Shown here: one piece after another, positions 1-7,271 of the stretch
How the letters are laid out: every line of letters starts with the position of its first letter
Position numbering within the stretch: position 1 is the stretch's first letter
IMG/VR virus record: IMGVR_UViG_3300020469_000223
Span: 1-26,381 of that record
Length of the DNA stretch: 26,381 nt
Origin: a virus
Strand: one strand, 5' to 3'
Translations under genes and position numbers: made by a program
The notes under the pieces: generated by a model
What the model saw: only the letters and a program-made list of their open reading frames with translations
Databases searched by the model: none
What the model was told of the DNA's origin: nothing

Positions 1-725
1 CTTTGTTCTTGGAAAGATAATCCTATCGCAGTATCAGTTGGCGCGCCATCTTTGAAGAACATATTACCACCCTGTTGATTATAATTAGTATTCAAAGATG
101 TCAAATAACTATCTTTGATAGTAGGAAGAAATTTATTTTTATCTCCATTCGGTAAATGGAAAGTAATTCTAAAGAGTGGTGGATATTCTAGTGCAAATCC
201 ACTTCCAAGTTTTTTAGGATACATGAATTTTCTAAAAGTATTTTCTATTTTTGTAATAATATCTGATTCTTGTTGAGATGTTGGCATCATTTGGAAATTA
301 AAATTAAAATTTCTTATCTGCATGTCATTAAATGTTGCGGTAGACATATTATTACTCGTAACATTTCCTTGAACTAATCCAATTTTAGTCGCACCTTCTA
401 AACTTCCTCCAGACATTTGATTAATAACTGCAGCTGCAATCGCCTGAGATTCCCTAGTTTTTTGAGTAGTTAATTCATTATTAGAAGATGCCTTTTTACT
501 TCTATTATTTTCAAATGCCGTAATCGCACCAAGATTAATAGTATCAAAAGATGCACCATCTTGAATCTGAAAATCCATAGGAAGAAAAAGATTAATCGCC
601 TTACTCCCACCATCCATATTCATACGACCAGTTTCTTGATTTCTAGTTCTAATAAGAAATCTTACAAAGGGCCGTTCTTCAACATTTAATGGAAATCTTA
701 AATTGTTATCGTTGTTTTGTGCCAT
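1..725 (-). CDS. 48: Baseplate tail-tube cap protein, gp48-like (3' end outside window)
   Basis: The reading frame opens at the ATG on positions 725-723 and runs off the left edge, giving about 241 residues of an incomplete protein. The translation starts MAQNNDNNLRFPLNVEERPF. It contains an N-rich, beta-type segment (RNFNFNFQMMPTSQQESDII) followed by FRKFMYPKK, a pattern I associate with the T4 gp48/gp54 baseplate-to-tube proteins. In T4, gp48 caps the baseplate hub and helps nucleate the tail tube. The gene is divergent from the gp4 gene, with a late promoter motif on its own strand about 43 bases upstream. The assignment rests on remembered family resemblance; a gp54-like protein is the main alternative. 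Confidence 0.6.
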   Translation of the reverse strand, partial: MAQNNDNNLRFPLNVEERPFVRFLIRTRNQETGRMNMDGGSKAINLFLPMDFQIQDGASFDTINLGAITAFENNRSKKASSNNELTTQKTRESQAIAAAVINQMSGGSLEGATKIGLVQGNVTSNNMSTATFNDMQIRNFNFNFQMMPTSQQESDIITKIENTFRKFMYPKKLGSGFALEYPPLFRITFHLPNGDKNKFLPTIKDSYLTSLNTNYNQQGGNMFFKDGAPTDTAIGLSFQEQ

Positions 726-736
726 ATTTTTTACCT

Positions 737-744
737 TATAAATA
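737..744 (+). promoter_or_regulatory. T4-type late promoter for the gp4 transcript
   Basis: A perfect TATAAATA lies 31 bases before the gp4 ATG. This is the T4 late -10 element, read by the gp55/gp33-modified host polymerase. It faces a minus-strand copy at 768-775, so the two transcripts should overlap at their 5' ends. Confidence 0.65.
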
Positions 745-767
745 GTAATATTAATTAACTATAAGAG

Positions 768-775
768 TATTTATA
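768..775 (-). promoter_or_regulatory. T4-type late promoter for the gp48-like gene
   Basis: The top strand reads TATTTATA, which is TATAAATA on the minus strand, immediately abutting the gp4 start codon. The gp48-like ATG lies about 43 bases downstream, leaving a leader of roughly 35 bases. Confidence 0.6.
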
Positions 776-1222
776 ATGGCTTATAAAGGGAAATATACAA
801 TAAAACACAAAGATAAGTACTTAGGTGATCCAACCAAAGTAGTCTATCGTTCGTTATGGGAAAGACAAGCATTTAAGTGGTGTGAGAATAGTCCCCGCGT
901 TAAGAGATGGAATAGTGAGGAAATTGTTGTTCCTTACAAATGTAAAACAGATAATAGATTACATAGATATTATGTTGATTTATTAGTAGAATTTGATAAC
1001 AGAAATATTGTTCTCGTAGAAATTAAACCTAAAAAAGAAACACAACCACCTAAAAATCCAAAGAGAAAGACTAAAAGATATGTAAATGAAGTTATGACAT
1101 ATGTGAAAAACACTTCTAAGTGGGAGGCTGCAAAACAATATGCTGACCATAAGGGATGGAAATTTCAGATATGGACAGAGGATACTTTATCTAATCTTGG
1201 CATCAAACTTCTGAAAGGATAG
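776..1222 (+). CDS. 4: Head completion protein gp4 (gp50/gp65)
   Basis: This 148-aa protein matches the T4 head completion protein gp4 in length (about 150 aa) and in the N-terminal pattern GKY...GDPTKVVYRSLWER. In T4, gp4 acts after DNA packaging to ready the head for tail attachment. The sequence shows a nuclease-like acidic/lysine pattern: E near residue 29 (RSLWER), D in YYVDLLVEF, and E-x-K in VEIKPKK, which resembles a PD-(D/E)XK-type fold. Whether it cleaves DNA is not shown here. The next gene follows 13 bases later. The TATAAATA at 737 is the likely promoter. Confidence 0.88.
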   Translation: MAYKGKYTIKHKDKYLGDPTKVVYRSLWERQAFKWCENSPRVKRWNSEEIVVPYKCKTDNRLHRYYVDLLVEFDNRNIVLVEIKPKKETQPPKNPKRKTKRYVNEVMTYVKNTSKWEAAKQYADHKGWKFQIWTEDTLSNLGIKLLKG

Positions 1223-1230
1223 TATAAATA
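1223..1230 (+). promoter_or_regulatory. T4-type late promoter 5 nt before a start codon
   Basis: TATAAATA sits just after the gp4 stop, and the next ATG begins at 1236, five bases after the motif. T4 late transcripts begin about six bases past this element, so the message would start on the ATG (leaderless). Confidence 0.5.
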
Positions 1231-1235
1231 GATAT

Positions 1236-1829
1236 ATGGCATCTTTATTCGATACATTACAGCTAGGGGCAATAAGGTCTGGAGTCACTTTAAGAACTAA
1301 AGAATCTAAAAAGTGGTTTCGCGAGAAGATTGATGGAATGAAAAAACCATCAAGGGCGGCACTATTAAGAGATAGTGCGTTAGAACCTAGTCAAAGAGAA
1401 ATGATTGGGAATATGTATATGTATGTATACGACCCTAAAACTAAACAGGACCTACCATATTACGATAGATTCCCTTTAGTAATAATGATTGAGAAGTATA
1501 AAGATGGATTTTTAGGATTGAATTTACATTACTTACGACCTGATATTAGGGCCAAATTTCTTGATGAATTAATGAGATTGGCTCCAGGAAAAGTAAAGAG
1601 TAATTCAAGATTACTTAAGGCGAAGTACTCGTTACTTCAGTCAACAAGAAAATATAAAGAATTTAGACCATGTATAAAAAGATACTTAGGAAGCCAAATA
1701 AGGTCTAAAGTAGTAAGAGTTCCTATGACAGAGTGGGAAATAGCTATCTTTCTTCCAACTGATCAGTTTGTTAAAGCATCCAAAACTGAAGTATGGAATG
1801 AAAGTATTAAAATTGCGAGAAAAACTTAA
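1236..1829 (+). CDS. Conserved T4-like virion protein, unnamed
   Basis: This 197-aa protein has a distinctive central segment, YDPKTKQDLPYYDRFPLV followed by GFLGLNLHYLRP. I associate this with a conserved unnamed structural protein of marine T4-like phages. It sits directly after gp4, where T4 itself has gene 53 (also about 196 aa). I do not see gp53 sequence features, so I do not apply that name. The C-terminal half is lysine/arginine rich, with no membrane segment or signal peptide. It overlaps the next gene by one base (TAATG), which points to translational coupling. A structural or assembly role is inferred from position. Confidence 0.65.
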   Translation: MASLFDTLQLGAIRSGVTLRTKESKKWFREKIDGMKKPSRAALLRDSALEPSQREMIGNMYMYVYDPKTKQDLPYYDRFPLVIMIEKYKDGFLGLNLHYLRPDIRAKFLDELMRLAPGKVKSNSRLLKAKYSLLQSTRKYKEFRPCIKRYLGSQIRSKVVRVPMTEWEIAIFLPTDQFVKASKTEVWNESIKIARKT

Positions 1830-2491
1830 TGGCCAGTATAGATAAATTAAAATCAACAATTACTTCTCGTGGTGGTATGGCGAGGAAAAATAGATATAAT
1901 GTCTTTTTCACACCCCCGACGATGTCTTTATTTAATATAGACCCTCAAGCAATTTTATCTAATGTTCTGACAGGACAGGACGTTAGTGTGGGTACTCTCA
2001 TAAATGATCCAAGAGATATATCAATATTATGTGATTCGGTAACCCTACCGGGACGTTCTCTTTCAACTATGGAGTATCAAGATCAATTTCAAGTTATAAA
2101 AATGCCTTACACCTTTGTGGATAGTGAGGTTAATTTTAGTTTTCTTTTAACCAAAGATTACTATATGAAAAGAATATTCGATAATTGGGTAGATGGAATT
2201 ATTAACGCAAAAGATGCGGAAGGTAAAGTTGTTCCATACCAATTAGGATATAAAACCGACTACTCGACAGACATAGTCATTCAACAGTTAGATGAAGAAG
2301 ATGTCCCTGTTTATGGAGTTAAGTTAATAAATGCATTCCCTATAAATATTGGTGATATAGAATTAGGGAATGGAAATGAGAATGAATTTTCAAAGGTAGA
2401 TATTACTTTTGGATATGATAAATATGAAGTAGAAGGACCATTAAGTAGTACTGTATCACAGCTTACTTCTGGTCTTTCTATATTTGGATAA
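1829..2491 (+). CDS. Tail-tube family protein (gp19/gp54-like)
   Basis: This 220-aa protein belongs by pattern to the gp19/gp54/gp48 tail-tube fold. An N-terminal RKNRYNVFFTPP strand is followed by CDSVTLPGRSLSTMEYQ, a central aromatic stretch ending in MKRIFDNWVDGII, then YGVKLINAFPINIGDIEL and a final VDITFGYDKYEVEG strand. This is the usual order of strands and helix in tube subunits. It could be the main tube protein, a tube initiator (gp54 role) or a paralogue. Its place between gp4 and gp26, away from a sheath gene, makes the initiator or paralogue more likely. The gap to the next gene is 19 bases. Confidence 0.72.
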   Translation: MASIDKLKSTITSRGGMARKNRYNVFFTPPTMSLFNIDPQAILSNVLTGQDVSVGTLINDPRDISILCDSVTLPGRSLSTMEYQDQFQVIKMPYTFVDSEVNFSFLLTKDYYMKRIFDNWVDGIINAKDAEGKVVPYQLGYKTDYSTDIVIQQLDEEDVPVYGVKLINAFPINIGDIELGNGNENEFSKVDITFGYDKYEVEGPLSSTVSQLTSGLSIFG

Positions 2492-2510
2492 TATAATAGG
2501 AGAATAAATT

Positions 2511-3233
2511 ATGGCTTTGCCGTTAGTGAATGCGTCTAAGTACGAGGCGACTATACCAAGTACTGGACAGGTGATTGAGTTTAGACCTTTCTTAGTTAAA
2601 GAAGAAAAACTCCTTATGGTAGCTTTAGAATCGAAAGATGATAAACTTATTGTAAGAACAATGAAAGATATATTAAATTCATGTATCTATGCAGATATTG
2701 ATATTAATACTTTTACTACTTTCGATTTGGAAGAACTCTTTTTAAGACTTCGATCAAAATCAGTGGGAGAGAAAGTAGAATTAAAATTAAAATGTGAAGA
2801 ATGTAACTATGAAAACCCACAAACAGTAAACCTCGATGAAATAGGAATCGACCCGGTTACTGAAAAGAAGAAGAATATTGTTATGATTAATGATGAAGTT
2901 GGTATTGATTTTAGATATCCAGCGTTAAAAGATATAGAAAATCTTAACGTTACTGCTGATGGAGATACTAAAGAACAGCTGAGAGTGATGAATGGAATTA
3001 TTATTAAAAGTATTAAAAGTATTTTTGATAATGATAATGTTTATCCAGCATCGGACCAGAGTGATGAAGAACTGGCTGAGTTTATAGACAATTTAAACTC
3101 TACACAGTTTAAGAATATTACTAACTGGATTAGTGAGATGCCACAGTTGATTCATAATATAGAATATAAGTGTAACAAATGCGGACACGAGAATAAATTG
3201 GAGTTAAGAGGTCTCCAAAGTTTTTTTACTTAG
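2511..3233 (+). CDS. 26: Baseplate hub assembly protein gp26-like; probable tail assembly chaperone
   Basis: This 240-aa protein resembles the T4 gp26 baseplate family. The N-terminus ALPLVNASKYEATIPSTGQV is followed by EFRPFLVKEEKLLMVALES and an acidic helical region. Two CxxC pairs, C95/C98 (KCEECNYE) and C221/C224 (KCNKCGHEN), would form a zinc ribbon. An AGGAGAATAA Shine-Dalgarno region lies just upstream of the ATG. The 3' end carries seven T residues (3221-3227) phased as T TTT TTT, with the stop codon one codon later. The -1 frame is open through the stop for 65 more codons, suggesting a frameshift product of about 304 aa. The tape measure gene lies downstream, as for other phage tail chaperone genes. 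Confidence 0.78.
   Translation: MALPLVNASKYEATIPSTGQVIEFRPFLVKEEKLLMVALESKDDKLIVRTMKDILNSCIYADIDINTFTTFDLEELFLRLRSKSVGEKVELKLKCEECNYENPQTVNLDEIGIDPVTEKKKNIVMINDEVGIDFRYPALKDIENLNVTADGDTKEQLRVMNGIIIKSIKSIFDNDNVYPASDQSDEELAEFIDNLNSTQFKNITNWISEMPQLIHNIEYKCNKCGHENKLELRGLQSFFT
3221..3227 (+). other. Putative programmed -1 ribosomal frameshift site (T TTT TTT)
   Basis: The heptamer is in the canonical X XXY YYZ phase relative to the gp26-like frame, one sense codon before its TAG at 3231-3233. A Shine-Dalgarno-like AGAGG at 3207-3211 lies nine bases upstream, close to the spacing of the stimulator in dnaX. I see no convincing downstream stem-loop. Confidence 0.6.
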
Positions 3234-3424
3234 GCCTTTCACATGATAATCTCGTAAACCATTTTAAAACTAATTTTGCAATGATGCAGAATCACGGTTA
3301 TAGTTTAACGGAATTAGATAATATGTTACCATGGGAAAGGGAGATATATGTCGCCCTACTAGTAGAACACATTAAAGAGGAGAATGAGCGTAATAAGGCT
3401 CAACAAAGAAAATGGAAGAGTTAA
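3227..3424 (+). CDS. -1 frame extension of the gp26-like protein (or separate small ORF from 3281)
   Basis: This frame is open from before the gp26 stop to the TAA at 3422-3424. It encodes 65 residues from YLGLSHDNLV through YSLTELDNMLPWEREIYVAL to a charged end. The composition is clearly protein-like and I recall similar sequence after gp26 in marine T4-like phages. The first ATG in frame (3281, followed by another at 3284) has no visible Shine-Dalgarno sequence, which favours expression as a frameshift fusion. The end overlaps the next ATG (3412) by 13 bases. In siphophages the equivalent fused domain (T of gpG-T) links the chaperone to tail tube or tape measure; that role is inferred here. 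Confidence 0.65.
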   Translation, partial: YLGLSHDNLVNHFKTNFAMMQNHGYSLTELDNMLPWEREIYVALLVEHIKEENERNKAQQRKWKS

Positions 3425-3747
3425 AAAAAGAAGAAGTTAAAACAAGTTATCACCCAGCCGATACCAACGGCGATGGTAAAGTAAGTAGAAAAGAACAAGA
3501 TATGTACTTAGAGTTTAAAAGAAAAGAACTTGAAGATGCTGATGCAATGAGAGATGCACAAAGAAAAATGGCATGGTTTGCATTAGGTGGAATGTTGTTA
3601 TATCCATTTGCAGTAGTACTCGCAGTTCTTGTAGGATTAGATTCTGCCAGTAAAATACTAGGAGATATGGCGGCGACTTACTTCGTGGCTGTAGCTGGTA
3701 TTGTGGCAGCATTCTTTGGTTCACAAGCTTTCTCAAATAAAAAATAG
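3412..3747 (+). CDS. Small membrane protein with an EF-hand loop
   Basis: This 111-aa protein carries a textbook EF-hand calcium loop near the N-terminus: D17, N19, D21, G22, K23, S25 and E28 in DTNGDGKVSRKE. A charged amphipathic helix follows, then two hydrophobic segments (about residues 53-76 and 83-107). The N-terminus is probably cytoplasmic or in the virion, with a hairpin in the membrane. It lies between the gp26 extension and the tape measure, so it may belong to tail assembly or be an ejected membrane protein. A holin-type role is possible from the two-helix layout, but nothing specific supports it. Confidence 0.75.
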   Translation: MEELKKEEVKTSYHPADTNGDGKVSRKEQDMYLEFKRKELEDADAMRDAQRKMAWFALGGMLLYPFAVVLAVLVGLDSASKILGDMAATYFVAVAGIVAAFFGSQAFSNKK

Positions 3748-3758
3748 GATTAATTTAA

Positions 3759-5522
3759 ATGGCTGACGATAAAAAAAGACAACAGAATAAACAAGTTTCG
3801 GATGCAAAGAAGAACGTCGAGGCCAATAAGGGTGTATTGAAAAAACAAAAGGTAGAATTAGAACGTCAGTCAAATCTACAAGAAATACAAAATAAAATCC
3901 AAAAGACTTCTTTAACTGCTCAGAAATTAAGAGATGCAGGTGATGCGAATAATGCAAAAATACTTCAACAGTCACTGGAAGATGTACAAAATCTTTTGTC
4001 CAAAAATCAAAATGCGACAGCAGTTGCAAATAGATTAGATGAATTAATTGCTATAGAAGAAAACGCTCAAAAAATAAAAGAGGTTGAAAAGGCCAAAAAA
4101 GATGCAGCCGATGCAGAAAAAGCCGATAAACAAAAAGCTAATGATAAAAGGCAAGAAGGTAAAGAAGAAGAATCCTTAGGAACATCTTTAAATGATTTAA
4201 CTAATAAATTAAAAGGTGATACTGAAATACTTGCGGCACAACAAGATTTAGGTAGTAGGGAACTTGGTAAAAAGATTAGCGATTTAAGTTTAGGTGCACA
4301 AACTACTGACGAAAAGGAAAGAGCAGAAACATTGAGAAAGGCATTTAAAGATGCTCAATCTAATTTAGATGTCGCAATAGAAAGTGGTGATCCAGAGGCC
4401 ATAAGACTTGCAAAACAACAAGTTGAAAATTTGAAAAAAACTGTAAAAAGTGAAGAAGATAACAGAGAACAGAGAAAAAAGACAGATGAGGCGAATAGTA
4501 CTTTACTTGCAATTAGGGATCAGACCCAAGGTTTTAATGATAAATTAAAATCTATGGCGAAAGGTGGTGGATTTGTTGCTGGTTTGGCCGCAGTAGTTCT
4601 TGCGGTATTTAGTCCAGAAACATTAGGAGCTGTAGTAATGAAAGTTGTTGACTGGTTTACTACTATAGTAGACGCGTTAGAGGCCTTAATTACTGGTGAT
4701 ATGGAAACATTTAAAACTACTCTTAAGGATAACTTTGCACTATTCGCAGGTTTATTAGGCCTTGGTTTATTCTATTTTGGTCCTGCACTACTTAGCGGTC
4801 TCTTTACTGTAATGCGTTCAATGAAGCTCTTTAGAGGATTTATGTTAGTTACTGCGTTTCCTACTATAGGTCTTTTCTTTACTTCAATGTATACATCTGT
4901 TTTAGCCTTATTGGCACCTATGCTTGCGTTTATAGTTGCGAATCCAGTTACAGCTATTATTCTTGGTATAATCGCAGTCGGAGCATTCTTTACGTACCTG
5001 GCCTCCAGAATGACTGGATTTAGTATGCTTGATACTATAAAAATTGGATTTGCACATTTAAAAGATGGGTTAGCACGTATGGGTAATTTCTTTGTTTCTC
5101 TTGCCGAAGGATTTTTAAATATGCTTGGTAAGTTAAAACCTTTATTAGACTTTTTAGGAATTGATTCACCTGATTTTGCAAATATGAAATTAAAAAGAAT
5201 GTCAACTGATAATGCATCCAAGGCTGTAGCAGTGGCAGAGGCCAATAAAGCAGAGGCAGAGGCCAAGAAAGCAGAGGCAGCATTAGAAAAAGAAAGACAA
5301 TCTAAACTTGGAACTGGAGAAGGTTTTGATATGAGTCAACTAGGAGCTGAGAACGCAGATATTATGGCAGACTTACAGGCTCAAGGATTTAATATACCTT
5401 CTACTCTCCAAACTAATGTATCAAATAACTCAAGTAGTTCACAATCAACCACTATTGTAACAGAAAGACCTTCGCGTTCATCTACAATTCTTAATAGTTA
5501 CAATTCAGCAGTCTTTAGATAA
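3759..5522 (+). CDS. 29: Tail tape measure protein (gp29-like)
   Basis: At 587 aa this is close in length to T4 gp29 (590 aa), which sets tail length and is part of the hub. Residues 1-250 are charged, Q/K/E/A rich and coiled-coil-like. Residues about 265-420 hold several hydrophobic segments (such as GFVAGLAAVVLAVF and NPVTAIILGIIAVGAFF), the usual membrane-active zone of tape measures. An A/E/K repeat lies near residues 488-510, and the end is Ser-rich and low complexity. It follows the gp26-like frameshift gene, the expected order. Sequence identity to gp29 is not obvious, so the call rests on length, architecture and position. Confidence 0.78.
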   Translation: MADDKKRQQNKQVSDAKKNVEANKGVLKKQKVELERQSNLQEIQNKIQKTSLTAQKLRDAGDANNAKILQQSLEDVQNLLSKNQNATAVANRLDELIAIEENAQKIKEVEKAKKDAADAEKADKQKANDKRQEGKEEESLGTSLNDLTNKLKGDTEILAAQQDLGSRELGKKISDLSLGAQTTDEKERAETLRKAFKDAQSNLDVAIESGDPEAIRLAKQQVENLKKTVKSEEDNREQRKKTDEANSTLLAIRDQTQGFNDKLKSMAKGGGFVAGLAAVVLAVFSPETLGAVVMKVVDWFTTIVDALEALITGDMETFKTTLKDNFALFAGLLGLGLFYFGPALLSGLFTVMRSMKLFRGFMLVTAFPTIGLFFTSMYTSVLALLAPMLAFIVANPVTAIILGIIAVGAFFTYLASRMTGFSMLDTIKIGFAHLKDGLARMGNFFVSLAEGFLNMLGKLKPLLDFLGIDSPDFANMKLKRMSTDNASKAVAVAEANKAEAEAKKAEAALEKERQSKLGTGEGFDMSQLGAENADIMADLQAQGFNIPSTLQTNVSNNSSSSQSTTIVTERPSRSSTILNSYNSAVFR

Positions 5523-5526
5523 AATT

Positions 5527-5619
5527 ATGGGCAAAATTAGACAATGGTTCCGTGATTGGTTCGACAGAGAAATAGAAAAGTCCTTTCAACGCAAAGCAAA
5601 TAAACTTCACGGTAAATAA
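5527..5619 (+). CDS. 30-aa basic amphipathic peptide (tentative)
   Basis: An ATG four bases after the tape measure stop opens a 30-codon frame starting MGKIRQWFRDWFDREIEKSF and rich in Trp, Phe, Arg and Lys. It would form a short amphipathic helix. It ends just before the terminator hairpin, so it would be the last gene of the plus-strand unit. The Shine-Dalgarno sequence is weak. It could be a genuine micro-protein or chance. Confidence 0.4.
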   Translation: MGKIRQWFRDWFDREIEKSFQRKANKLHGK

Positions 5620-5621
5620 AA

Positions 5622-5649
5622 AAAAGGTCTCTTTCGAGACCTTGAAAAA
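5622..5649. terminator. Bidirectional Rho-independent terminator
   Basis: An AAGGTCTC / GAGACCTT stem with a TTTC loop is flanked by A-runs on the left and right, so each strand has a T-run after the hairpin. It separates the converging tape measure and gp32 units. Short palindromes follow at about 5671-5700 (AGGACGTGTCCT and AAGGAGCTCTCCTT). Confidence 0.8.
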
Positions 5650-5700
5650 ACATATTCTATTTTATTCTATAAGGACGTGTCCTATTTAAAGGAGCTCTCC

Positions 5701-6603
5701 TTAATTATCTTGTGCCAATTTGGCAAAGTAAGATAAAGTGTCCTCTCCATCATCACTAGCTTCTGGAGTATCCATGGCTGGTGAATCGTTAGATGACATA
5801 GTTGGTGCTTCCATCACATCAGCGACTACTGGTGCAGCTGCAATTGGTCCAGCCTCAACACCTAAAACTCTATTCAACTTAGTCTTTAATTCGTCATAAG
5901 TTTTATAGTTTTCAGGAGTAAGGAATTCTTGAAGTGAATATAGTTTCCCATATACTTCTTGCAACCTAGCCTCATCACCATCATATAAAGAGGATTGTTT
6001 TGCAAACTCTGACTTATCATAGTTTACCCAACCTTCTACTTTTCTGATTTTAATTTTAAAATCAGCACCTTCCCAGAAGTCATAAGGATTGATAGGAGTC
6101 TCATCTTCAAAAGCAGGTTGCATAGCTTCCATTACTTTATCAAAGATTTTCTTACCAAATTTATAAAGAAATACTTTTCCTTCATTTTCTGGATTAGCAG
6201 TATCAGAAACAACTAGAACATTACTTACATAATGTAAACGTCTTTTTCTTTCTCTTGCAATAGCTTTATCCTCATCTCTACCAGAATTCCATAGAACAGA
6301 GTTCATCTCTGATACAGGATCCTGTTGACCGATAGAAGTTAAAGAGTTTTCGATATACCATAGACCGTTAGGACCTTTAAAGCCATGATCCCAATATCTT
6401 ACCCATGGAAGGTCTTCGCCTTCTTGAGCGGGTAGGAATCTAACTACGGCATAACCGTTTCCTGCTTTATCTCTGGTAGGTTTCCAAAATCTATTATCCT
6501 CGTAAGAATTAGATTCTGTTTTAGTGGTGGATACAGCTTCCGCTGCCTTTACGAGTTTGTCTATTGACGAGCCTCGCATGCTCTTTAGATTTTCTAATGA
6601 CAT
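5701..6603 (-). CDS. 32: Single-stranded DNA-binding protein gp32
   Basis: This 300-aa protein matches T4 gp32 in order. The basic N-terminal segment (MSLENLKSMRGSSIDKLVKA) serves cooperative binding. The core has WKPTRDKAGNGYAVVRFLPA, WVRYWDHGFKGPNGLWYIE and KVFLYKFGKKIFDKV. The NPYDFWEGADFKIKI region follows, and the tail is acidic (DDGEDTLSYFAKLAQDN), as used to contact replication partners. It coats ssDNA during replication and recombination. The protein has no cysteine at all, so the His-Cys3 zinc site of T4 gp32 is absent. GGAG lies upstream of the ATG, and the early promoter at 6667-6695 gives it a private transcript. Confidence 0.95.
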   Translation of the reverse strand: MSLENLKSMRGSSIDKLVKAAEAVSTTKTESNSYEDNRFWKPTRDKAGNGYAVVRFLPAQEGEDLPWVRYWDHGFKGPNGLWYIENSLTSIGQQDPVSEMNSVLWNSGRDEDKAIARERKRRLHYVSNVLVVSDTANPENEGKVFLYKFGKKIFDKVMEAMQPAFEDETPINPYDFWEGADFKIKIRKVEGWVNYDKSEFAKQSSLYDGDEARLQEVYGKLYSLQEFLTPENYKTYDELKTKLNRVLGVEAGPIAAAPVVADVMEAPTMSSNDSPAMDTPEASDDGEDTLSYFAKLAQDN

Positions 6604-6666
6604 ATTTTTCTCCGTTTCATCATTGTATTACTGAATTGTCCACTTTATACATAATATATACTTTAT

Positions 6667-6695
6667 ATTATAACACATTATGTGTTATTTGTAAA
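6667..6695 (-). promoter_or_regulatory. Early promoter for gp32
   Basis: On the minus strand TTTACA (6695-6690) and TATAAT (6672-6667) are separated by exactly 17 bases. The promoter overlaps the 3' end of the gp59 gene. Its spacer holds an inverted repeat, TAACACAT-T-ATGTGTTA (6671-6687), that could be an operator. Confidence 0.8.
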
Positions 6696-7271
6696 CCCCT
6701 TTAATAATAAATTTTTACATTTAATATCATCAAAGCTTACGAATGGCTTATACTTCTCAATCCTCCTTTTAATATCTGGCCATATAATGGTATCAGATAT
6801 CTTCTTTGATTCACGAGGTATAAACCCTAGTAATGAGTCAAGAATAACAACTGTTTCCAATGATATATCTTCTTGCATCATTAACTGTATTACGAGAGGT
6901 AGTTGACCATTATAAGATGTAAAACACTTATCAAAATCAAGTTCACTCTCCGTTAATATATTTATATCGACCGAGAACACTCGATGGATACTTTCTTTAG
7001 TTCTTTTATATTTATTATAATTATCATCTCCAACTTCATTGACCATATCTCCAACATAAGATACACCCACTTTAAAGTTGGCCACGTAGTAACCTAATAA
7101 ATCATTACCATAATTCTTCGCAATCTTTGCAAAAAAGTATTTATCTTTTCGTTTAAAAAAGGATTGAGGGCTAACATTAGATTTATAGTTATACTTTACT
7201 GCGTCATAATCTGTTTCGAAGTGTAGTCGCAGCGCATTATATAGTTTATAAGAATCAAATGGTTCTGTCAT
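6678..7271 (-). CDS. 59: Helicase loader gp59
   Basis: This 197-aa protein resembles T4 gp59 (217 aa), which loads the gp41 helicase on gp32-coated forks. Matching landmarks are the N-terminal SYKLYNALRLHFE...YDAVKYNYK, then FKRKDKYFFAKIAKNY, and the C-terminal EDISLETVVILDSLLGFI. The gene sits between gp33 and gp32 as in T4. Its ATG overlaps the stop of a 28-aa frame (ATGA) and its stop lies within the gp32 promoter. Confidence 0.88.
   Translation of the reverse strand: MTEPFDSYKLYNALRLHFETDYDAVKYNYKSNVSPQSFFKRKDKYFFAKIAKNYGNDLLGYYVANFKVGVSYVGDMVNEVGDDNYNKYKRTKESIHRVFSVDINILTESELDFDKCFTSYNGQLPLVIQLMMQEDISLETVVILDSLLGFIPRESKKISDTIIWPDIKRRIEKYKPFVSFDDIKCKNLLLKGFTNNT

Noticed and set aside
1236-1829. 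Naming this gene gp53 from its place after gp4
   Set aside because: Length and position fit T4 gene 53, but the sequence lacks features I recall from gp53, so it was left unnamed.
4772-5266. Minus-strand frames opposite the tape measure gene
   Set aside because: They lie antisense to well-supported coding sequence and lack a start signal or family resemblance.
5671-5700. Palindromes AGGACGTGTCCT and AAGGAGCTCTCCTT as a second terminator
   Set aside because: The loops would be too small for stable hairpins at full length and no T-run follows; noted only as part of the intergenic region.
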